The notes below the pieces were generated by a model. That model was given only the letters and a program-made list of their open reading frames with translations. It was not told where the DNA came from and ran no database searches. From contig DHLY01000033.1 in the NCBI GenBank assembly GCA_002405525.1, positions 1 through 14,324 of the forward strand: a stretch of DNA of 14,324 bases, read 5' to 3'. This document shows, piece after piece, positions 1-6,686 of the stretch (within the stretch, counting starts at the first letter, position 1; each line of letters starts with the position of its first letter). The translations under genes and the position numbers were made by a program. The DNA comes from Proteobacteria bacterium UBA4656 (lineage in GTDB: Bacteria; Pseudomonadota; Gammaproteobacteria; Xanthomonadales; Ahniellaceae).

Positions 1-615
1 GGCCGGGGTCGTCGGGGCCGGCGGGGCGGGATTGTTGCAGTTGTTGAACCACGGATCCGTCGTGCCCAGGGTGGGTATCAGGTTGAGGTTCGGCGCCGAG
101 GGCCGCAGGCGCGGATCGTGGCCGATGAAGTCCGCGAAGGTGCCGTTGGCTGGCTGGTTGCTGTACTTGGGGAAGTAGGCGGTCGCAAGGTCGCGCACCG
201 GCGTGCCCACCTTGCCGGTCTTCGGCGACCCCGGCGCCTCATAGCCATCCAGCCACGCGGCGTTGAAGTCGGCGTTGGGGAAGGGCGTGCCGTCGGCCGC
301 CAGCGGCGGCCGGTAGGTCACCGCCGGGTTGTAGTAGATCCGGTTCCACCCGTGCCAGAAGTGGCGCGGGTGGCGTTGCTGGCAGCCGCTTCCCGGGAAC
401 CGTGTATCCGGCAGGTAGGGCCAGGCCATCGACCCGGAATCGTCCATGGTCAATGCGACATTGGGGTCGACCGACGAATTCAGGAACAGCGGCGCGCGCT
501 GCAGGTTCATCGGGCTCGCCACCGACTGCGCCGCGGCGCTGCCGCTGGCGACGGCAAGGACGGTGGCGCCGAGGAACATTCCGGCCGCACGCAGGACGCG
601 GATGGGCTGGCTCAT
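1..615 (-). CDS. pilY1: Type IV pilus tip/adhesin protein PilY1, N-terminal part (gene continues past the left edge)
   Basis: PilY1 is a large secreted protein at the type IV pilus tip that acts in pilus extension, adhesion and surface sensing. Only the first 205 residues are in the window and no stop codon is reached. I translated it from the ATG at 613-615. Residues 1-29 are a signal peptide ending in a Ser-Ala-Ala-Ala-Gln stretch. The mature start carries the PilY1-like segment APLFLNSSVDPNVALTMDDS, followed by GSM. D58, S60 and S62 form the DxSxS metal-site motif of the von Willebrand A-like part. NRIYYNPAVTYRPP (91-104) is also typical of the family. The start lies 2 bases after the pilX stop, with a purine-rich GGAAGAAA upstream, so it is translated from the same mRNA as the minor pilins. 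The C-terminal beta-propeller, where the calcium site sits in characterised PilY1, is outside the window. Confidence 0.9.
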   Translation of the reverse strand, partial: MSQPIRVLRAAGMFLGATVLAVASGSAAAQSVASPMNLQRAPLFLNSSVDPNVALTMDDSGSMAWPYLPDTRFPGSGCQQRHPRHFWHGWNRIYYNPAVTYRPPLAADGTPFPNADFNAAWLDGYEAPGSPKTGKVGTPVRDLATAYFPKYSNQPANGTFADFIGHDPRLRPSAPNLNLIPTLGTTDPWFNNCNNPAPPAPTTPA

Positions 616-617
616 GG

Positions 618-1250
618 CTATTTCTTCCGGGCGACGAAGGTGGTTTCGACCGTGCGCACGACGGTGTCGATGCCGCCGGTGGCGCGCGCGGTGATGCGGT
701 ACAGATAGAGGTCGGCGTTGCCGGCCGGCGATACGCCGCCGCTGCCCTCGTAGTTCGCGCTGCCGGTCGCGCCGCCCTCGCTGGCGGCGGGGGCCTCGGG
801 AGGCCGGACCACGCCGAGTTCCTCGACGATGAACACCGGCTGCTCGGCCAGCGCCGCGGTCGCCGGCGCCCCGCCCACCAGGTCGACCATGGCCGCGTCG
901 ACCGCCGTCGCGCCGGTGGTGAAGAACTCGTCGAGGGGCGCCTCGCGGAAGTCGACCGCCGCCGCCTGATTGGACCGCATCACCGCATCGCCCACACCGC
1001 CGACGCCGCGCGCGACGCCGTTGCTGCTGGCGAAGAAATCGAACAGCGACCGCTCGCCGGCGCGCGCCCCCGTCTCGGCCCCGGACCGGGCCAGCGACTC
1101 CTGGCGCAGGCCGCCGGCCATGCGTTCCTGCGTGATGCTCTGCCGCATGCCCACGGTGGCGATCATGCTGACCAGGGCGAGGAAGATCAGCCCCACCACC
1201 AGCGCGGCGCCGCGCTGCCGGTTCGACGATTTGCGTGGGAACAGGCTCAT
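618..1250 (-). CDS. pilX: Type IV pilus minor pilin PilX
   Basis: A 210-residue minor pilin, taken to join PilV, PilW and FimT in the complex that primes pilus assembly in the inner membrane. The start at 1250 is preferred over a longer frame reaching 1430. It has GGAG 8 bases upstream and puts a class III leader of 14 residues (ending RQRG) before the hydrophobic helix AALVVGLIFLALVSMIATVG. It also leaves a 16-base gap after pilW instead of a long overlap. The segment MRQSITQERMAGG just after the helix is characteristic of PilX. The mature chain starts A-A-L-V-V, so position +5 is Val, not the Glu that the three other minor pilins here keep. The C-terminal half is Ala/Gly-rich with no recognisable domain. 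Translational coupling with pilY1 (2-base gap) is likely. Confidence 0.9.
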   Translation of the reverse strand: MSLFPRKSSNRQRGAALVVGLIFLALVSMIATVGMRQSITQERMAGGLRQESLARSGAETGARAGERSLFDFFASSNGVARGVGGVGDAVMRSNQAAAVDFREAPLDEFFTTGATAVDAAMVDLVGGAPATAALAEQPVFIVEELGVVRPPEAPAASEGGATGSANYEGSGGVSPAGNADLYLYRITARATGGIDTVVRTVETTFVARKK

Positions 1251-1266
1251 GGATGCTCCGCGATCA

Positions 1267-2610
1267 TCAGAAGTTGCTGCTGCGCAGGCCCACCGTGGCC
1301 CGGAACTCGCGGCGCAGCATGCGGCCCGGCGGCAGGCCGTTGCGCAGGGTGCCCAGCGTCTGCGGGTTCTCGAACGCGCCGGCATTGTTGGCGGCGCCGG
1401 TGTTGAGCCAGCTGTAGCGAAACTCGTCATTGCCCACCGGGGAGACGTCGTCCACCGTATTCACCAGCAGATAGACCTCGACGCTCCTGACGGCGCGCCA
1501 GCCGCAGCCCGGCTCGACCATGCCGACGCACTCGCCACCGGCAGCCAGCGCGTCGACCTGCTGCGCGGTCAGGAATCGGGTGTTGCCCGCGCTGTTCATC
1601 ACCCCGTACAGCAGGTCGAAGCGCTCGACGCCTTCGACCAGTTCCTGGGCGGGATCGGCGTCCACCTTGCGCATCAGGCCGCTGATCACGCGCCCGGCCA
1701 GCTTGGGGTCGTTCTTCAGTTGCAGGTAATAGGACACCGTGCGCAGGGAGGTCGGCAGGTGGAAGGCCCGGATGTCCGAACGGGTACCCGCCCCAGCGCC
1801 GCCGGCCGCAGCGCCGCTGAGGATCTGCATCATGCCGCCGTTGTCGAAGTTGCCGGACATCACGATGTTCTGGCCGGCCATGGTCCCGCGCAACATCATC
1901 GCGGCCGAACAGTCCGACACCCAGACCGGGTCGTTCGCAGCCATCGTGGTGAAGCCCTCCCGTAGGAGAGCGGCCGCGTCGTTGGCAAGCTCCACCTGGG
2001 CGTCCGGAGGGCCCGGCTGCGCATCCAGGACCCGGTTGACCAATGCGCCGGGCGTGCTGAAGTAGCGCAGGGTGACCACGTCGGCACCCTGGCCGCGCGA
2101 TCCCGCTGCCGTTCCCATGTCCGGGATCGCCGCCCCGAGGCGGTTGACCCCGCGGTTCGCGACGGCGAGACCCGGCGTGCACACCGCATTGGTGCACTCG
2201 TGACCCATCAACATGAAGCGCGGGCTGATCTCGTACCAGGGCGCCGCCGATGCGGGGCCGATCCCCGGCCCGTTGCTGGCGACCGCAGCCGCGTCGAAAT
2301 AGGTGCGCGTCATGCGTGGCCCGTCGACGTAGGACGACCCGCCGGCCGCGAGCATGGACGCGAAAGTGTTGTCCTTCGAGCAGTGCTGCGAGCCGGCGAG
2401 ACGCAGGTCCGACGCGATGCGCTGCATCGCGAAGCGACCGTTCTCCTGCAGCCGCGCGAGGCCGTCCTGGGTGCGGTTGGCGACGCCGATGGCGTTGATC
2501 AGGCTCACGAGACCGATCACCACCACCGAGGAGATGACCAGCGCGACCATCACCTCGATCAGCGAGAAGCCCCGCGCGCTGCGGTGCGCCGTGCCGTGTG
2601 CGGACCTCAT
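1267..2610 (-). CDS. pilW: Type IV pilus minor pilin PilW
   Basis: A 447-residue minor pilin. The start at 2610 places the prepilin leader directly at the N-terminus: SARGFSLIEVMVALVIS, cleaved after G14 with the conserved Glu at mature position +5. It also gives an ATGA overlap of 4 bases with the pilV stop. Frames extending upstream into pilV are rejected for this reason. The helix is followed by ENGRFAMQRIASDLRLAG, a PilW hallmark. The C-terminal globular part contains several Cys residues and a Gly/Ala-rich linker (GAAAGGAGAGTRSD). It is longer than the roughly 270 residues of the Pseudomonas aeruginosa protein (from memory), so the globular domain probably carries extra loops. In the known system PilW works with PilV, PilX and FimT/FimU at the pilus tip, linking to PilY1. 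Confidence 0.92.
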   Translation of the reverse strand: MRSAHGTAHRSARGFSLIEVMVALVISSVVVIGLVSLINAIGVANRTQDGLARLQENGRFAMQRIASDLRLAGSQHCSKDNTFASMLAAGGSSYVDGPRMTRTYFDAAAVASNGPGIGPASAAPWYEISPRFMLMGHECTNAVCTPGLAVANRGVNRLGAAIPDMGTAAGSRGQGADVVTLRYFSTPGALVNRVLDAQPGPPDAQVELANDAAALLREGFTTMAANDPVWVSDCSAAMMLRGTMAGQNIVMSGNFDNGGMMQILSGAAAGGAGAGTRSDIRAFHLPTSLRTVSYYLQLKNDPKLAGRVISGLMRKVDADPAQELVEGVERFDLLYGVMNSAGNTRFLTAQQVDALAAGGECVGMVEPGCGWRAVRSVEVYLLVNTVDDVSPVGNDEFRYSWLNTGAANNAGAFENPQTLGTLRNGLPPGRMLRREFRATVGLRSSNF

Positions 2611-3125
2611 GGCGTGACCACCCAGACGAACGTGCCGTCCACCGCGCCCGCCGCGGATTCGCTCTGCTCGGTCCAGGTCAGGGTGATCTGGCAGGCCCCG
2701 GTGTAGACCGGCGAGGTGAGCATTTCCAGCGGGTTCGGTATCGGTCGATCGGCGCGGGGGGTGCACACGACCGTACCCTGCCCGGCCGGCAACAGCTGGC
2801 CGACCATGCGGCCCCACGCCGCCACGTCGCGGGCGGCGATCTGGGCGGGCGTGCAGGGCGCCGCCGTGCAGTCCGATGGCGCTGCCGGCGTCGCCGCGCT
2901 CCAGACGCCGTCGTAGGCGTCCGCCCATACGCCGATCACGTTGGCGCGCATGCTGTCGGCGATGGATTCGGCGACGAAGGTGGCCTGACTGTGCAGGAAA
3001 CCGACGTGGTTGGCGCGGATGGACGCGGTCAGCAGCAGCCCGAGCCCGACCAGGCCGACGCTGAACACGACCACCGCGACCATCACCTCGAGCAGCGAAA
3101 AACCGCGATGAAGGCGAACGGGCAT
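2607..3125 (-). CDS. pilV: Type IV pilus minor pilin PilV
   Basis: A 172-residue minor pilin. The N-terminus MPVRLHRGFSLLEVMVAVVV is a short class III leader cleaved after G8 by the prepilin peptidase PilD, with Glu at +5 of the mature chain. The hydrophobic helix continues to about residue 32. SQATFVAESIADSMRAN after the helix is the usual PilV continuation. The globular part has four Cys residues (near residues 84, 90, 122 and 146), which could form disulfides in the periplasm. The start sits 12 bases after the fimT stop, with GAGG upstream. The stop overlaps the pilW start as ATGA, so the two are probably translationally coupled. Confidence 0.92.
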   Translation of the reverse strand: MPVRLHRGFSLLEVMVAVVVFSVGLVGLGLLLTASIRANHVGFLHSQATFVAESIADSMRANVIGVWADAYDGVWSAATPAAPSDCTAAPCTPAQIAARDVAAWGRMVGQLLPAGQGTVVCTPRADRPIPNPLEMLTSPVYTGACQITLTWTEQSESAAGAVDGTFVWVVTP

Positions 3126-3137
3126 GGCGGCGCAGCC

Positions 3138-3695
3138 TCAGCAGGTGACCGTGGTGTTGGCGCTGGATCGGCGCGCCTCGGCGCGGCCGGAGCGGGCCAG
3201 CGCGATCCCGCGCGAGCGGGCGGCGTTGCCGTCGGGCCGGCAGACGGCGAACTCGACCGCCCCGTTGCCGGCCGGCAGCACCACGGTGCCGGCGGGCCCG
3301 AAGGCCACCGCCTCGGCATCGCCGCCGCCCGCCAGCCCGGCCGCGATGGTGAAGCCTTCCTCGGCGGGGCCGTGGCTCCGGATGACTTCCGCTCCGGCGA
3401 TGGTTCCGTTCGCGTCGAGGTCGGTGCCGACGATCCAGCCGTCCGACCAGTCGCCGCCCACCGCCTGCAACTGGGTGGGCCGTCCGAACTTGACCGCTTC
3501 GCCGCGGGCGACCGCGAGGTCGGCCAGCAGTTCATTGGTCTGGGTCGACGTGCGGTAGTTGACCACGAAGTCCTGAAACGAGGGGACCGCGAAGACGAGC
3601 GCCGTCGCCACGATGGCCACCACCACCATCAGTTCCAGCAGCGTGAACCCCTGCTGCCGCCGGACCGCCTTGAAGCCTGTGCGCACGTCGCGCAT
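3138..3695 (-). CDS. fimT: Type IV pilus minor pilin FimT/FimU-like (GspH family)
   Basis: A 185-residue GspH/FimT-type pseudopilin and the first gene of the minor-pilin operon. The leader ends at G16 and the mature sequence begins FTLLELMVVVAIVATALVFA, with Glu at +5. PSFQDFVVNYRTSTQTNELL and LADLAVARGEAVKFGRPTQL follow, a near-classic GspH/FimT pattern. The frame stays open far upstream across ppnN, but only the start at 3695 gives a normal short leader; an in-frame start about 24 codons further up would give an unusually long one. The protein ends in TTVTC, and this final Cys is common in FimT/FimU proteins. FimT of some naturally competent bacteria binds DNA; whether this one does cannot be read from the sequence. 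A weak GGTGGGAA ribosome site lies about 8 bases upstream. Confidence 0.9.
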   Translation of the reverse strand: MRDVRTGFKAVRRQQGFTLLELMVVVAIVATALVFAVPSFQDFVVNYRTSTQTNELLADLAVARGEAVKFGRPTQLQAVGGDWSDGWIVGTDLDANGTIAGAEVIRSHGPAEEGFTIAAGLAGGGDAEAVAFGPAGTVVLPAGNGAVEFAVCRPDGNAARSRGIALARSGRAEARRSSANTTVTC

Positions 3696-3925
3696 GTCGG
3701 GTTCCCACCGGGCCGCTTGGTCGGCCCACGCCGACCTGCCGTATTGTGCGCCCGCGCGCCGCATCGGAGCCAGCGGCAGGCGGCGCAGTCGGCATCCTGC
3801 GGTAGCAATTCGCGGACGAGCGGAGCGCAGGAACCGCCAGCGCCGCTGCGGGTGTCGGACCGGTCGTCGCGACCGGTGGTGTCGCGCCGACGGACGGCGT
3901 CGCGGACCGCAGCCGCCACTCGTCC
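3696..3925. other. Intergenic region between ppnN and the pilus operon
   Basis: This 230-base gap must hold the fimT operon promoter if the operon is not read through from ppnN. The best -10 candidate on the minus strand is CACAAT (plus coordinates 3743-3748). It has no recognisable -35 partner at 16-18 bases, so I do not call a promoter. One hairpin is listed separately. I see no small gene with convincing coding character. Confidence 0.4.
3859..3877 (-). other. 8-bp GC-rich hairpin downstream of ppnN
   Basis: ACCGGTCG and CGACCGGT form a perfect 8-bp stem around a TCG loop, about 49 bases after the ppnN stop. No T-run follows on the minus strand, so this is not a standard intrinsic terminator. 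It could be an mRNA 3'-end stabiliser or a rho-assisted end. A chance palindrome is possible at this GC content. Confidence 0.3.
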
Positions 3926-5308
3926 TCAGGGCGTGACGACCCGGTAGCAGGGCTGGTAGGCCACCGCGCCGGGCAGCTTCATCCGGTGCTGCGCGACGAA
4001 GGCGGCCAGCAAGCGGTCGAGGGCGCGCATGATCTCCGGATCGCCGTCGATCTGGAACGGGCCGTGGCGCTCGATCGCGCGGATGCCGTCCTCCTTGACG
4101 TTGCCGGCGACGATCCCGGAGAAGGCGCGCCGCAGGTCGGCGGCCAATTCGTGCGGCGGGCGGTCGCGACGCAACTCCAGTCCGGCCATGTTGGCGTGGG
4201 TCGGCGCGAACGGCACCTGGTAGGGGTACTCGATGCGCAGGCCCCAGTTGAAGAAGAACGCGTCCTGCGCCGCGATCCTCGCCTCGCGCACCTGCTGGAT
4301 GCCGCGCGTGACCGCGCGGGCCGCCGCCTGCGGCGCGTCGACGATGACCTGGTAACGCCGCGCAGCCGCATCGCCGAGCGCGAGGCGCAGGAAGGCATCG
4401 ATCTGCTCGAAGTAGGCAGCCGACTCCCTGGGCCCGGTGAGGATCAGCGGGAACGGGATGTCGGCGTTTTCCGGGTGGGTCAGGATGCCGAGCAGGTAGA
4501 GGATCTCCTCCGCCGTGCCCACGCCGCCGGGGAAGACCACGATCGCGTGCGCGATACGCACGAAGGCTTCGAGGCGCTTCTCGATGTCCGGCATGATGAC
4601 CAGATGGTTCACCGCCGGGTTGGGCGATTCGGCGGCGATGATCCCGGGCTCGGTGATGCCGATGTAGCGGTTCTTGCTGCGCCGCTGCTTGGCGTGGCCG
4701 ATGATCGCGCCCTTCATCGGACCCTTCATCGCGCCCGGACCGCAGCCGGTGCAGATGTCCACCCCGCGCAGGCCCAGTTCGTAACCCACCGCCTTGGTGT
4801 AGTCGTATTCGACGCGGCCGATCGAATGCCCGCCCCAGCAAACCGCCAAGTTGGGGTCGGCGTGCGGACGCAGCACCCGCGCGTTGCGCAGGATCTCGAA
4901 CACCGCGTTGGTCAGGCCCTGCGATGCGGTCAGGTCGAAGCGGCCCTCCTGGATCTGGGTGGCCACGTAGACGATGTCGCGCACCACCGCGAACAGCTGC
5001 TCGTTGACGCCTCGGATGATGCGACCGTCGACGAAGGCCGCGGCCGGGGCATGCTGCAGTTCGAGCTTGATGCCCCGGTCCTGCTGCTGGACCCGGATGT
5101 CGAAATCCGGGAAGCGCTCCATCATCGCGCGCGGATCGTCGTTGGTCATGCCGCCGGTGAGCACGGCCAGCGCGCAGCGGCGCAGCAGCTGGTGCAGGCC
5201 GCCCTGGGTGGCGTCGCGCAGGCGGCCGACTTCCTGGCGGGACAGCACGTCCATGCCGCCCAGCGGGGCGATGCGGGCGTTGACGGTGGGACTCTTGGAA
5301 TCGTTCAT
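3926..5308 (-). CDS. ppnN: Pyrimidine/purine nucleotide 5'-monophosphate nucleosidase (PpnN/YgdH, LOG family)
   Basis: PpnN splits nucleoside monophosphates into base plus ribose 5-phosphate in the cytoplasm and, in E. coli, is controlled by (p)ppGpp. The protein has 460 residues, close to the roughly 454 of the E. coli enzyme, so it is full length. An N-terminal domain (about 1-145) precedes the Rossmann-like LOG domain. The LOG domain shows CWGGHSIGRVEYDYTKAVG (157-175), CTGCGPGAMKGPMKG (186-200) and the signature PGGVGTAEE (260-268), which carries the catalytic and phosphate-binding residues. The C-terminal domain with FFFNWGLRIEYPYQVPFAPT (351-370) matches the YgdH-specific extension and separates it from small plant-type LOG proteins. 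The start at 5308 (MNDSKSPTVNARIAPLGGMD) is chosen on family length; its ribosome site is weak. The cNMP/rhodanese gene lies upstream on the same strand, 215 bases away. Confidence 0.93.
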   Translation of the reverse strand: MNDSKSPTVNARIAPLGGMDVLSRQEVGRLRDATQGGLHQLLRRCALAVLTGGMTNDDPRAMMERFPDFDIRVQQQDRGIKLELQHAPAAAFVDGRIIRGVNEQLFAVVRDIVYVATQIQEGRFDLTASQGLTNAVFEILRNARVLRPHADPNLAVCWGGHSIGRVEYDYTKAVGYELGLRGVDICTGCGPGAMKGPMKGAIIGHAKQRRSKNRYIGITEPGIIAAESPNPAVNHLVIMPDIEKRLEAFVRIAHAIVVFPGGVGTAEEILYLLGILTHPENADIPFPLILTGPRESAAYFEQIDAFLRLALGDAAARRYQVIVDAPQAAARAVTRGIQQVREARIAAQDAFFFNWGLRIEYPYQVPFAPTHANMAGLELRRDRPPHELAADLRRAFSGIVAGNVKEDGIRAIERHGPFQIDGDPEIMRALDRLLAAFVAQHRMKLPGAVAYQPCYRVVTP

Positions 5309-5523
5309 CGGACGGAATCGGGGCCGCGCGGAAGGAAGCCGACGGTCGGAGCGAGGGAAAGGCGGCCGGGGGGCCGGGAGCGTTCGCAAGAACCCGCATC
5401 CTGCGCGGTCCTGCCGAGGCAGCAGCAGCGCAGGAGACCGGACCCGCTCCCGCGGACCCGACAGGCGGGTTCCGCGGGCGGACCTTCCCTGGCCCGGCCA
5501 GGCGGCGCTGTCGGCACCGCCGT
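5309..5523. other. Intergenic region between the cNMP/rhodanese gene and ppnN
   Basis: A 215-base non-coding gap between two minus-strand genes. It contains a strong bulged hairpin (listed separately) and a smaller inverted pair TCCTGC/GCAGGA (from about 5409 to 5434). I see no good -35/-10 pair for ppnN and no convincing small gene. Confidence 0.4.
5449..5478 (-). other. Stable bulged hairpin after the cNMP/rhodanese gene (possible transcript end or attenuator)
   Basis: On the plus strand the arm CCCGCGGACCCG (5449-5460) pairs with CGGGTTCCGCGGG (5466-5478). This gives 12 base pairs with one bulged base and a 5-base loop. It lies about 46 bases after the stop of the minus-strand cNMP/rhodanese gene. 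No T-run follows, so a standard intrinsic terminator is unlikely. It could mark a rho-assisted end, protect the mRNA, or lie in the ppnN leader. Confidence 0.4.
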
Positions 5524-6546
5524 TCAGCCGCGCACGGGCAGGTCGTCGACCGGAATGCCGCCGGCCAGGACGCAGGCGTCGATGCCGCGCTCGCACAGCA
5601 GCCACGCGGCCGCCGCGCTGCGCCGGCCGGAGTCGCAGTACACCACATGGCAGGCCTTGGGGTCGAGCCTCGAAGCCTCCGCACGCAGTTGCGGCAGCGG
5701 CAGGTTGACCGCGCCCGGCAGACGGCCCTGCCGATACTCGTCGGGCAGCCGGACGTCGACCAACACGGCGTCCGCCGGAATGTCGTCGACGCCCACCTCG
5801 CGCAGCAGCGGTCCGCGCAGGAAACGGTTGAAGTCCGCAGCGTCGAGCCGCATCGCCCGCCCCGACTCGAGCGCACGCACGGTGGCGCTGCGTGGATTGC
5901 CCGATAGCAGGGACTCTTCCCCGAAGCCCTGGCCGGGTCCGAGGCGCGCCAGTTCAGCCAGCCGCCCGGCGGCGTCCTTGAACAGCACATGGCAGCGCCC
6001 GGCGATGAGCACGTAGTAGGCGTCGCCCGCCTCGCCCTGCCGCACCAGCAGGTCGCCGGCCCCGAAGTCGACCGGTTTCATCGCGAGGAACAGCAGGGCG
6101 ATGTTGGCCGGCGGGATGTGTTCGAACGCCGGGCTGCGCAGCATGGCGCCCATCCAGTCGTCGCCGGCGCCGTCGCCACCGCCTTCCACCACCTCGATGC
6201 TGCCGGCCTGCGACCAGGTCAGCACCATGTCCAGCCGATCGCGGTCGACCAGCAGCACCTCGCAGGCACTGACCGTGGTGCCGGTGGCCGCGCGCCGCGG
6301 GCCCTGCGCGATCGGGTGCCTGGCCCCGGGCGTGCCGGAGACGATCTTGCGCACGCCGGACTCATCCAGCAGTTCGACCGCGCCGGACAGCAGCCAGACC
6401 ACGGTCTTTGCAGACTCGCCGCGATTGAATACCACCTGCCCCGGCTCGTAGCCGGCCAGCAGTGCATGGCGCGCCAGTTCGGCGCGGTCGGTGGGCGAGA
6501 GGCTGGACAGCGGCACGAGGCCGCGCAGGAGGCTGGGGTTGACCAT
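5524..6546 (-). CDS. Cyclic-nucleotide-binding protein with two cNMP domains and a C-terminal rhodanese domain
   Basis: A 340-residue soluble protein with three domains in order. cNMP-binding fold 1 (about 15-115) is degenerate: around residues 71-92 the expected Gly-Glu of the phosphate-binding cassette is absent. cNMP-binding fold 2 (about 135-245) has an intact-looking cassette GFGEESLLSGNPRSATV (207-223). E210, R219 and S220 there correspond to the Glu, Arg and Ser that hold cAMP in Crp-type domains. The rhodanese domain (about 252-338) has VLVDVRLPDEYRQGRLPGAV (261-280) and the active loop CDSGRRS (304-310) with the predicted catalytic Cys304. No helix-turn-helix or membrane segment is visible, so it is not a Crp-type transcription factor. 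A cyclic nucleotide may gate sulfur transfer or a persulfide-handling activity, but that is inference. The start is the first in-frame ATG, with a weak ribosome site. The gene sits upstream of ppnN and behind the TonB receptor terminator. Confidence 0.85.
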   Translation of the reverse strand: MVNPSLLRGLVPLSSLSPTDRAELARHALLAGYEPGQVVFNRGESAKTVVWLLSGAVELLDESGVRKIVSGTPGARHPIAQGPRRAATGTTVSACEVLLVDRDRLDMVLTWSQAGSIEVVEGGGDGAGDDWMGAMLRSPAFEHIPPANIALLFLAMKPVDFGAGDLLVRQGEAGDAYYVLIAGRCHVLFKDAAGRLAELARLGPGQGFGEESLLSGNPRSATVRALESGRAMRLDAADFNRFLRGPLLREVGVDDIPADAVLVDVRLPDEYRQGRLPGAVNLPLPQLRAEASRLDPKACHVVYCDSGRRSAAAAWLLCERGIDACVLAGGIPVDDLPVRG

Positions 6547-6630
6547 GGCGCAATGCGGCCCGGCGTCGGGCGGAACGACAGCATCGCCAAATCGCGGCGC
6601 GGCGGCAAGGAAGCGCGCCGCGGCGAGGCC

Positions 6631-6667
6631 CGAAAGGCGAACGGCCGGCTGGCGCCGGCCGTTCGCC
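6631..6667 (-). terminator. Rho-independent terminator of the TonB-dependent receptor gene
   Basis: GGCGAACGGCCGGC (6636-6649) and its perfect reverse complement (6654-6667) form a 14-bp stem with a 4-base loop, starting 19 bases after the receptor stop. On the minus strand it is followed by TTTCG, a short T-tract. The perfect stem and its placement make it convincing despite the weak tail. It separates the receptor from the cNMP/rhodanese gene downstream. Confidence 0.75.
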
Positions 6668-6686
6668 CGTCACGACGCAGGGGCGA

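Noticed and set aside
3755..3775. A sigma-54 promoter before fimT (TGGCTCCGATGC on the minus strand)
   Set aside because: The GG and GC doublets are 7 bases apart, whereas sigma-54 sites need 10.
3138..5990. A 950-codon minus-strand frame containing FimT at its C-terminal end
   Set aside because: Only the last 185 residues have pilin sequence. The upstream part is the shifted frame of ppnN and the cNMP gene, so it is not a fusion protein.
3986..6016. A 676-codon open frame on the plus strand opposite ppnN and the cNMP/rhodanese gene
   Set aside because: It spans two genes with clear motifs and an intergenic gap, and shows no recognisable domain; long antisense frames are expected at this GC content.
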